This document shows positions 39,584 to 45,915 of a DNA stretch of 45,915 nt, in pieces; positions within the stretch are counted from its first letter, which is position 1; every line of letters starts with the position of its first letter. The notes below the pieces were generated by a model. It saw only the letters and a program-made list of their open reading frames with translations. It was not told the origin of the DNA and did no database searches. The position numbers and the translations under genes are program-made. Source of the DNA: Bacteroidota bacterium (lineage in GTDB: Bacteria; Bacteroidota; Bacteroidia; Chitinophagales; Chitinophagaceae). Location: NCBI GenBank assembly GCA_018267625.1, contig JAFDYC010000046.1:1-45915 (forward strand). Reading direction: 5' to 3'.

Positions 39584-40930
39584 ATGTTCGATAATCTCAG
39601 TGAGCGGCTCGAAACCGCCTTCAAACAATTAAAAGGTGAAGGCCGCATTTCTGAAATCAACGTCGCCGGTACCATCAAGGAAATCCGCCGGGCCTTAGTG
39701 GACGCTGATGTTCATTTTAAAATAGCCAAAGAGTTTACCGATAAGGTAAAAGAAAAAGCTGCCGGAGAAAAGGTGCTGAACGCCATTTCCCCCGGCCAGC
39801 TCATGGTGAAGATTGTGAAGGACGAATTGGTCAGCCTCATGGGCGGCACCCAGAGCGAATTAGACCTGTCTCAAAAGCCTACTGTAATTCTTATTGCCGG
39901 ATTGCAAGGCTCGGGTAAAACTACTTTCTCCGCTAAGCTGGCTCAGTTTCTGAAAAGCAAAAAGGGGCTCAATCCCCTGCTCACAGCGGCAGATATATAC
40001 CGCCCGGCAGCTATTGACCAGCTCCATGTTCTGGGTGAGCAGATAAATGTGCCTGTATATAGCGACCGCGAAAACAAAGATGCAGTTTCCATTGCCCGTG
40101 CGGCCGTGGCTCAGGCAAAAGAACAGGGCAACCGAGTAGTGATAATAGACACCGCCGGCCGCCTGGCAGTGGACGAACTAATGATGCAGGAAGTGGCCCA
40201 TATCCGCGATGCGGTGCAGCCACAGGAAATCCTGTTTGTGGTGGACTCCATGACGGGCCAGGATGCCGTGAACACCGCAAAAGCCTTTAATGACCGGCTC
40301 GACTTCAGCGGTGTAGTGCTGACCAAACTCGATGGCGATACCCGGGGAGGTGCAGCTCTTTCGATCAAATACACGGTGGATAAGCCCATCAAGTTTGTAA
40401 GCATGGGTGAAAAGCTGGACACGCTGGATGTGTTTTATCCGGAGCGTATGGCCCAGCGTATCCTTGGCATGGGCGACATCACCTCGCTGGTAGAGCGTGC
40501 TCAGAGCCAGTTCAATGAAGAGCAGGCCAAAAAGCTGGAGAAGAAAATCCGACAGAACAAGTTTGACTTTGCCGACTTCAAAGAACAGCTTCAGCAAATC
40601 AAAAAGATGGGGAATCTGAAAGACCTGCTGGGCATGATGCCCGGAGTTGGCAAGGCAATAAAAGACATAGACATTTCAGACGATGCTTTTAAAGGTGTCG
40701 AAGCGATCATCAATTCAATGACACCCTTTGAACGAGCAAACCCGGATGAAATTGACGGCAACCGTCGCAAGCGCATTGCTGCCGGCTCTGGGAAAAGCAT
40801 TCAGGAGGTGAATGCCTTCATGAAGCAATTTGAACAGATGCGCCAGATGATGGGTATGATGGGTAAGATGCGGGGTATGGGTATGCCCGGCATGATGCCC
40901 GGCGGAATGTCGCCCTTTGGCAAACGCTAA
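39584..40930 (+). CDS. ffh: Signal recognition particle protein Ffh
   Basis: Start chosen at 39584 (MFDNLSERLETAFKQLKGEG), the normal Ffh start; the frame is open 34 codons further up. Order: N domain, GTPase G domain (LIAGLQGSGKTTFSAKLA, VIIDTAGRLAVDELM, VVLTKLDGDTRGG), then M domain ending in a Met/Gly-rich tail (QMRQMMGMMGKMRGMGMPGM). 448 aa, normal length. It binds signal peptides with 4.5S RNA and docks to FtsY. Confidence 0.97.
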   Translation: MFDNLSERLETAFKQLKGEGRISEINVAGTIKEIRRALVDADVHFKIAKEFTDKVKEKAAGEKVLNAISPGQLMVKIVKDELVSLMGGTQSELDLSQKPTVILIAGLQGSGKTTFSAKLAQFLKSKKGLNPLLTAADIYRPAAIDQLHVLGEQINVPVYSDRENKDAVSIARAAVAQAKEQGNRVVIIDTAGRLAVDELMMQEVAHIRDAVQPQEILFVVDSMTGQDAVNTAKAFNDRLDFSGVVLTKLDGDTRGGAALSIKYTVDKPIKFVSMGEKLDTLDVFYPERMAQRILGMGDITSLVERAQSQFNEEQAKKLEKKIRQNKFDFADFKEQLQQIKKMGNLKDLLGMMPGVGKAIKDIDISDDAFKGVEAIINSMTPFERANPDEIDGNRRKRIAAGSGKSIQEVNAFMKQFEQMRQMMGMMGKMRGMGMPGMMPGGMSPFGKR

Positions 40931-40979
40931 TCAACACATCCCTACCTTTACGAATGCCGCATGTAAGCGGCATTTTTTC

Positions 40980-43574
40980 ATGAAAACACGAAAGATTGCA
41001 CTTTCTACACTTTTATTCTTCTGTGCCGGAGCTGCCTTATTTACGCTGGGTAAGCTGGTCTTTTCTCAAATAGAAAACCACAGCCGGATTCCCGGTGGCG
41101 CCGAAGAAGAAGGGGAGGAAGAAGGCAGTAAGCAAGCCCTTATCAATGCCTACCTCAACCTGAGCCACCGCGCTGCACCCGGCACAGACTGGCGCAAAAT
41201 TGAATTACAAAATGCAGAGGATAATGAGGCCTACAGGCTAGGAAACATAGCTCAGAAGATGGCGGGCAGTTTTGCAGGAGGCCTCGTGAATGGTACTTGG
41301 TATGAACGGGGAAATACCAATACCGCCGGTCGCATGTCATCTTTTGCTTACAATGCCGGGAGCAATGTCCTGTATGGATTGAGTGATGCCGGCACTCTTT
41401 GGAAAACCTCTCCACCCTTAGGCACCTGGACCTTGCTCAACGACGGCTTTCAGCTTGCTTCAAAAGTGCTGGCCATTTCGCCCATCAACGGTGGCGGCCG
41501 GGACCGGATTATGATGGCCCGCGACACACAATTAGTATATACCGACAATAGTGGAGCGAGCCTTCAGGTAGCTTCAGGGATTTCTTACCCGGTGAAATGG
41601 GGCGCAAATAAGGTGCAGAATATTATCAGCGTTCATGATTCTGCTCATTCGGTCTATGCGATTGTATATGGCTGGAATAATAGCCCCTGGAGTGCAGCTA
41701 CCTGGGTATATTATTCTTCGGATACCGGAAAAAGCTTTTCAAAAATCTACACCTTCCCGGGTGCCAGCAACCTTCAGTTTGGTTGCTTTAATCCCTACAA
41801 TCAGGCCGAGCTATATATGTTGGGAGTATGGTCTAGCGGGCCTGATACCTTGTATCAGTTGAAAAACGGCAACGTCCTTCCTATACATGCCACTTCTGCG
41901 TTCTCAAGTACGGCTGTAGAGTCTTCACTGACTGGCTTAATCAATGGAGGTAAGTTGCAATTGTATGCGCTCATCGACAACAATGAAATTTTTGCTTCAT
42001 CCGATACGGGGGCTTCCTGGTCATTTGTGAAAACACTTCCCCAGGATTCCTGGAAACTCTTGTCCTCTTCTTCCAAACAATCAGGCAGATTGTTCTACGG
42101 AAATGTGGAAGCGTTCCGCAGCAGTGATGGGGGGGTGAATTTTTCAAAAATCAATAACTGGGGTGACTATTACGGTCATGAATCCTCGAAACTGCATGCC
42201 GATATCCAGGCTATTGACTTTTTTCAGGATGCTTCCGGAAATGAGTTCTGCATCGTCGGCACCGATGGCGGAGCCTATTATTCGAACGATTACCTCGCTA
42301 CGGTGACCAATATGTCGCTGAGCGGCCTGAATGTAAACCAGCTTTGGGATCATATCACCGACCCCAACAACCCCTCGGTTATTTTCTCCGGGATGCAGGA
42401 CCAGGGCCTATGCCACACGATGGCGGCAGGCGGCACCGGCCTTATTACCCAAAAACAACTCATCAGTGGCGACTACGGGCAACTATGTATTTCTGGTTCC
42501 GGAGGTATGCTCTGGGCCGAATATCCCGGCGGATGGATGACCGTTTATGGCCCCACACTTACTGCCCCAAACTCCATTGCCAGTTGGCAAATGGATGGTA
42601 GCCAGAAATCGAATGCAGCCTGGATGTTGCCTACGGCCAGCCTGCCCGGCCCGGATGATGATATTTTGATCGGAGGCGGAAACATCACAGGTGGTGCAGG
42701 CTCATACCTGGCCAAATTGAGCTTGAGGAATGGGACAATTTCTGCTACTCAGTTCCCCTTCGATTTTCGTGCAGCTTCGGGCACAGGCACCGCCGGCCTT
42801 TCCACCTTAGCGGTTTGCCCAACCGATGCCCTCCTTTGGTTTGCGGCCACAGAAGATGGAAGCTTTTTCCACAGCAGCAATGCGGGCAGTTCCTGGCAAA
42901 AGACGACGGCCTTCACAGGCCCCAAACCATATTGGCTCTACGGCTCTTGTATCGAACCCAGCCGGAAAGACGAAGGAACGGTGTACTTCGGTGGTAGCGG
43001 CTACAGCAACCCGGGTGTCTATGTGTCGCATGATACCGGGAGAACCTTTACAGCTATGAGCACCGGTCTGCCGGCCACTTTAGTCAATACCTTGGCGGCT
43101 ACTCCTGGCGATTCCTTGATTTTTGCCGCTACGGATGCCGGGCCTTATGTGTTTGTGACCGCACAGCAGCAATGGTATCCGTTGATTCAGTCGAATACGC
43201 CGGGCTGCGTCTGGCGCACGGTTGAATACCTGCCTTCTATTAGAACCGTTCGATTCAGCACCTATGGCCGAGGGGTTTGGGACTTTGTTTTGGCTCCTGT
43301 CTCCAACCCGAACAGTGTAGCCTCCTCTTCGCAGCAGTATTCAGGGCTGAAGGTGTTTCCTAATCCGGCCAAGTCAGGGCAAACCATACATCTTGATGGC
43401 CTGAACTTCAGGACTGCCCGTTTTGCACTCTATGATCTGACCGGAAGGCGTGTTGCTCAATGGAACCAGCCCGGAACAGAGCCCCTGAACTTGCCCAACC
43501 TGCCCGCTGGAGCCTATATCTATCGTGTGGAGCAGGAAGGACGTGCTTATTCCGGAAAGCTGAACCTGGAGTAA
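40980..43574 (+). CDS. Asp-box propeller protein with T9SS sorting domain
   Basis: Start chosen at 40980 (MKTRKIALSTLLFFCAGAAL), which overlaps nothing; the longer frame overlaps ffh. The 864-aa protein has a signal anchor or peptide, an acidic stretch (GGAEEEGEEEGSK), and a long beta-propeller region with BNR/Asp-box motifs: SSDTGKSFSKIYTF, SSDTGASWSFVKT, SSDGGVNFSKI, SSNAGSSWQKT and SHDTGRTFTAM. The end (KVFPNPAKSGQTIHLDG, LTGRRVAQWNQ, LPAGAYIYRVEQEG) is a T9SS sorting domain. Likely secreted; sortilin/sialidase-like propeller, substrate unknown. Confidence 0.85.
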   Translation: MKTRKIALSTLLFFCAGAALFTLGKLVFSQIENHSRIPGGAEEEGEEEGSKQALINAYLNLSHRAAPGTDWRKIELQNAEDNEAYRLGNIAQKMAGSFAGGLVNGTWYERGNTNTAGRMSSFAYNAGSNVLYGLSDAGTLWKTSPPLGTWTLLNDGFQLASKVLAISPINGGGRDRIMMARDTQLVYTDNSGASLQVASGISYPVKWGANKVQNIISVHDSAHSVYAIVYGWNNSPWSAATWVYYSSDTGKSFSKIYTFPGASNLQFGCFNPYNQAELYMLGVWSSGPDTLYQLKNGNVLPIHATSAFSSTAVESSLTGLINGGKLQLYALIDNNEIFASSDTGASWSFVKTLPQDSWKLLSSSSKQSGRLFYGNVEAFRSSDGGVNFSKINNWGDYYGHESSKLHADIQAIDFFQDASGNEFCIVGTDGGAYYSNDYLATVTNMSLSGLNVNQLWDHITDPNNPSVIFSGMQDQGLCHTMAAGGTGLITQKQLISGDYGQLCISGSGGMLWAEYPGGWMTVYGPTLTAPNSIASWQMDGSQKSNAAWMLPTASLPGPDDDILIGGGNITGGAGSYLAKLSLRNGTISATQFPFDFRAASGTGTAGLSTLAVCPTDALLWFAATEDGSFFHSSNAGSSWQKTTAFTGPKPYWLYGSCIEPSRKDEGTVYFGGSGYSNPGVYVSHDTGRTFTAMSTGLPATLVNTLAATPGDSLIFAATDAGPYVFVTAQQQWYPLIQSNTPGCVWRTVEYLPSIRTVRFSTYGRGVWDFVLAPVSNPNSVASSSQQYSGLKVFPNPAKSGQTIHLDGLNFRTARFALYDLTGRRVAQWNQPGTEPLNLPNLPAGAYIYRVEQEGRAYSGKLNLE

Positions 43575-43632
43575 TCTTTCCTTCGAATTCTTAGAGGCTG
43601 GGTTATTTTTAGGACAAACAAAGCCACCTGTT

Positions 43633-44082
43633 ATGATGATCCAGCGAATGAGCATTCTGCTCCTCATCAGTACCATCCTTGCTCTGACGCCTGTTCACCA
43701 GGCTCTGGCTAAAGACCGGATTGAAGGAGTTTGGTATAACCAGGAGAAGTCTGCAAAAATTGAAATCTATTTAGCCAAAGACCAGAAATATTGGGGCAAA
43801 ATTATCTGGCTCAAAGAACCGATGCGGGACGGAAAACCCAAACTGGACGACAAGAACCAAAACCCAAGCCTACGTCAACGACCCATCCTTGGCATGGCCA
43901 TCCTGAAACGCTTTGTAAAGACCGATGAAGGCAACTATGAAGACGGAGAAATCTATGACCCCAAAAATGGGAAAACCTATAGCTGCATCATCAAGTTTGC
44001 CAATGAAAATGAACTGAACATACGTGGTTATATTGGTATTTCGCTCATTGGGCGGACCACCGCTTGGACACGAGCCGATTGA
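43633..44082 (+). CDS. DUF2147 family exported protein
   Basis: A 149-aa protein with a signal peptide (residues 1-26, ending ALA). The mature part matches the DUF2147 layout: IEGVWYNQEKSAKIEIYLAK, YWGKIIWLKEP, the charged DGKPKLDDKNQNPSLRQRPI, and EDGEIYDPKNGKTYSCIIKF followed by LNIRGYIGISLIGRTTAWTR. These small secreted lipocalin-like proteins are common in Bacteroidota; role unknown. It is followed by two tRNAs. Confidence 0.85.
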   Translation: MMIQRMSILLLISTILALTPVHQALAKDRIEGVWYNQEKSAKIEIYLAKDQKYWGKIIWLKEPMRDGKPKLDDKNQNPSLRQRPILGMAILKRFVKTDEGNYEDGEIYDPKNGKTYSCIIKFANENELNIRGYIGISLIGRTTAWTRAD

Positions 44083-44184
44083 GAAAAAAAGACCGAAAAA
44101 AGCCCCGATTTTTTCAGGCTCGCCCACTATCTTTGCCGTCCTTTCGGAACAGGGTTTATCCCCGTTTCTCAAACACAATCAATC

Positions 44185-44274
44185 GGTGAGGTGGGAGAGA
44201 GGCCGAATCCACTAGTTTGCTAAACTGGCATACGCCTTTAAAGCGTATCGCGGGTTCGAATCCCGCCCTCACCG
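44185..44274 (+). tRNA. tRNA-Ser (GCU)
   Basis: Acceptor GGTGAGG pairs with CCTCACC, discriminator G. The anticodon loop holds GCT (CTAGTTTGCTAAACTGG). A long variable arm (CATACGCC...GGCGTAT-like pairing) marks a class II tRNA, and the T arm CGGGTTCGAATCCCG is intact. Length 90 nt. Confidence 0.95.
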
Positions 44275-44287
44275 CAGACAGTTCAGG

Positions 44288-44313
44288 CCTTCCAGGGCCC
44301 CTTCTCTGGAAGG
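44288..44313 (+). terminator. Hairpin between tRNA-Ser and tRNA-Pro
   Basis: CCTTCCAG and CTGGAAGG form a perfect 8-bp stem with a 10-nt loop, followed by TCTTTCT. Probably ends the tRNA-Ser transcript. Confidence 0.65.
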
Positions 44314-44342
44314 TCTTTCTCTAAACAGTAGGGCTGTTTTGA

Positions 44343-44416
44343 AGGGAAGTAGCGCAGTCCGGTAGCGCACCTGGTTTGGGACCAGGGGGTCGCAGGTTCG
44401 AATCCTGTCTTCCCTA
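44343..44416 (+). tRNA. tRNA-Pro (UGG)
   Basis: Acceptor AGGGAAG pairs with CTTCCCT. Anticodon stem CCTGG/CCAGG around loop TTTGGGA with TGG. T arm GCAGG/CCTGT with one G-T pair around TTCGAAT. 74 nt. Confidence 0.95.
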
Positions 44417-44423
44417 CTCTACA

Positions 44424-44460
44424 GGAAAGGTCAGCAATTTTTGCAGACCTTTCCTTTTTT
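44424..44460 (+). terminator. Rho-independent terminator after tRNA-Pro
   Basis: GGAAAGGTC and GACCTTTCC form a perfect 9-bp stem, followed by a run of six T. Confidence 0.9.
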
Positions 44461-44493
44461 CTTTCCATCTGAAACCCTTGCCAGTCCTGCTTA

Positions 44494-44935
44494 TCAGGAA
44501 TAGTATGTCCTGCTCTTTAGTGGTTCAACTTTCACCAATCCGAAGCGGCTCTCATCCATCGTATAGATGTTGATTGTGGTGCAGCCGGAAGCTTGGAAAT
44601 TTTCAGCTTTAATGTGTTCCGGTTCCGCGGACAGGTTTTTTAATAACTGCAACCGCAGCTTCGTCCTTTTTTACATGGCTTCTGCGGCCCTCTTTGAGTT
44701 TAACCCCTAAGTTTCGCTTCAGGTAATTTTTGGTTGCGTGATAGCTCATCTCCACAACGAGATGCTCTTTAATCCAGGCCCTGGCCTGTCTGAATGAGGT
44801 GAAGGTATCCTTAGGCTTACGCAGCTTTCCCTCCAGCTTGTCTTTAGCTTCCTGGTACTGGGAGGAACGGTAGCCTCCTCACCTGCCGTCGGCCAGCAAC
44901 TCCTCCAGCTCCTGGGCAGCATAGATTTTTTTCAT
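44494..44935 (-). pseudogene. Decayed IS630-type transposase
   Basis: On the minus strand from 44935 the frame reads MKKIYAAQELEELLADGR, then a TGA stop at codon 19, then GGYRSSQYQEAKDKLEGKL and further helices (ARAWIKEHLVVEMSYHATKN) typical of the IS630 N-terminal DNA-binding part. It then shifts frame near 44640 to read IYTMDESRFGLVK, the start of the DDE_3 catalytic domain with its first Asp, and stops at 44494 soon after. Stop, frameshift and truncation make it non-functional. No terminal repeat or target duplication was recognised. Confidence 0.75.
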
Positions 44936-45224
44936 CTCAGGATGAGCGCATACTGACTCCAGTTTTAGCAGTGAGCACCAAATTGACATGAATCTGTTGA
45001 ACTGTGATGAGCAGGAGCATTTAGAGCCTCGGCCTGTGGTGAACAGTGGCTTTGGTCAGCCGATTCCTGAGTTCTGATACCTCTTCTCCAACTGATATTT
45101 CGACGACGGTAGTTATATAAAAAATCTTTGCCGCTAGTATGGATAATTTAGGTGCCTAATTTGTGACAGGCGTTTAGTGTAGGCCGACGGGGGCCCAACG
45201 TGGCCAAATACCTTAGCTAAACCG

Positions 45225-45776
45225 TCAATCTTTAGTTGGTGGAGGAAGGTGTCGCTCAGCCTGCCCTGGGTTGGGGTGCAAGTGTCCCGGAGCATCTGTA
45301 AGGACATTATGCCGTCTGGATCGATGCTTGGCGCGATGCACTTCCAGGGCCTCGTCCACCGAATGGGTGCTGAAGAGGTCTCCCTCCTTTTCCGCCAACT
45401 CTGAAAGCTGGATATAAAATTTCTTGAGGGCCGTGAGCTCCTCCTCGGTTAGGTCTTCGATGTCTATAAGGCGGTTGCTGGCGCGCTCATTGGAAGCAAT
45501 TAGTTCATTGAGCTTGAGGTGCAGGGCCACTGTGTCTTTGTTTTGCGATTGCTGAATGACGAAGACCATCATGAAGGTGATGATGGTGGTGCCGGTATTG
45601 ATAACGAGCTGCCAGGTGTCGCTGAAGCCAAACAGCGGACCGGTCATAGCCCAGACGAGTACCGTGATAACTGCAAGAATAAAAGCGGCGGGCCTGCCGG
45701 TAACGCGGGTTGCAGTGGTGGAGAAGCGGTCGAACATCAGGGGAATGGGGCTGACGTTGCGTTGTTGGGATTTCAT
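45225..45776 (-). CDS. Low-affinity iron permease family protein
   Basis: Start chosen at 45776 (MKSQQRNVSPIPLMFDRFST). The first half has two transmembrane segments (PAAFILAVITVLVWAMTGPL, LVINTGTTIITFMMVFVIQQ) followed by SQNKDTVALHLKLNELI, a conserved pattern of the Iron_permease (PF04120-like) family. The C-terminus is charged and Pro/His-rich. 183 aa. In Bacteroidota the substrate is not established. The 289-bp gap to the left is derived in part from the decayed IS. Confidence 0.8.
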   Translation of the reverse strand: MKSQQRNVSPIPLMFDRFSTTATRVTGRPAAFILAVITVLVWAMTGPLFGFSDTWQLVINTGTTIITFMMVFVIQQSQNKDTVALHLKLNELIASNERASNRLIDIEDLTEEELTALKKFYIQLSELAEKEGDLFSTHSVDEALEVHRAKHRSRRHNVLTDAPGHLHPNPGQAERHLPPPTKD

Positions 45777-45878
45777 GAATGGAATTTTGAACAGGTCGCA
45801 AGAGTGCCTGCGAGGGTAGCACAAACAAAAAATGCGCCCCCGGAAAGAGACACATTTTTCTATGAACCTGAGTTCGGG

Positions 45879-45914
45879 TTAAGCGGCGATCATCAATTGC
45901 TGTTGTTGGTTGAA
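45879..45914 (-). CDS. Possible C-terminal end of a gene running off the window
   Basis: On the minus strand the sequence reads FNQQQQLMIAA then TAA at 45879. Only 11 codons are inside the window, so this may be a real gene end or chance. A hairpin-like AAAAATG...CATTTTT (about 45829-45858) lies after it and would suit a terminator. Confidence 0.2.
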   Translation of the reverse strand, partial: FNQQQQLMIAA

Positions 45915-45915
45915 A

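Noticed and set aside
44376..44573. Open frames across tRNA-Pro
   Set aside because: They read the tRNA gene and its terminator, a common artefact; no protein family resemblance.
1..45915. CRISPR array, rRNA operon or toxin-antitoxin pair of the epsilon-zeta type
   Set aside because: No regularly spaced identical repeats of CRISPR size, no rRNA-like sequence, and no epsilon-like gene next to the Zeta-like kinase were seen.

Overview
The window is a Bacteroidota chromosome segment, most likely from a Chitinophagales relative. The evidence is several secreted proteins with type IX secretion (T9SS) C-terminal sorting domains, PKD-repeat adhesins, the BamD / RNA polymerase omega-like / HAD neighbourhood, and promoters close to the TAnnTTTG -7 box rather than sigma-70 consensus. 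This taxonomic call is an inference from gene families, not from a marker search.

The window splits at a tRNA-Phe gene (34740-34812, minus strand). Everything to its left (1 to about 34739) reads as one integrated mobile element that runs off the left edge of the window. Its right end has a serine recombinase (33167-34801) whose reading frame runs into the 3' half of the tRNA, a small HTH protein, an XRE/ImmA protease gene, and a divergent XRE-S24 (CI/LexA-like) repressor with a 19-bp operator palindrome. To their left lies a two-component operon (response regulator, lipoprotein, 6-7 TM protein, NarL-type histidine kinase). Next comes an accessory zone with two T9SS-sorted PKD proteins (1,742 and 639 aa from the chosen starts), small secreted proteins, a sigma-region-4-like/alpha-CTD fusion, a stand-alone receiver and a third T9SS protein. 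A possible defence or toxin block follows (DUF2971/AbiGi-like protein, nucleoside-phosphorylase-like protein, Zeta-toxin-like kinase). At the far left is a tightly packed minus-strand operon of about 8.7 kb (77-8755).

The 8.7-kb operon is the least explained part. It encodes several beta-rich proteins, two of which are tandem paralogues, glycine/alanine-rich membrane proteins, a transglutaminase-fold enzyme, a LEA14-like protein and a membrane-anchored annexin-like protein. No tail, portal, terminase or conjugation gene is seen. The content would fit the virion genes of a tailless, membrane-containing virus, but no packaging ATPase or replication gene lies in the window, so this stays a hypothesis. 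A duplicated 130-nt promoter/operator block with helically spaced GCCAA boxes sits inside the operon.

A palindrome (TAGGCAAANGCCTA followed by a second AGGC/GGGG box) recurs at 14288, 17224 and 26977, and in variant form at 29879. It lies in front of regulator, defence-like and small-protein genes, and suggests one regulon across the accessory zone, perhaps controlled by the response regulator at 29151.

To the right of the tRNA-Phe the sequence is ordinary chromosome: NadR-like kinase, nitronate monooxygenase-like enzyme, azurin-like lipoprotein, HAD phosphatase, omega-like protein, BamD, Ffh, a T9SS Asp-box propeller protein, a DUF2147 protein, tRNA-Ser(GCU), tRNA-Pro(UGG), a decayed IS630-type transposase and a low-affinity iron permease family protein. 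No rRNA genes or CRISPR arrays were seen.
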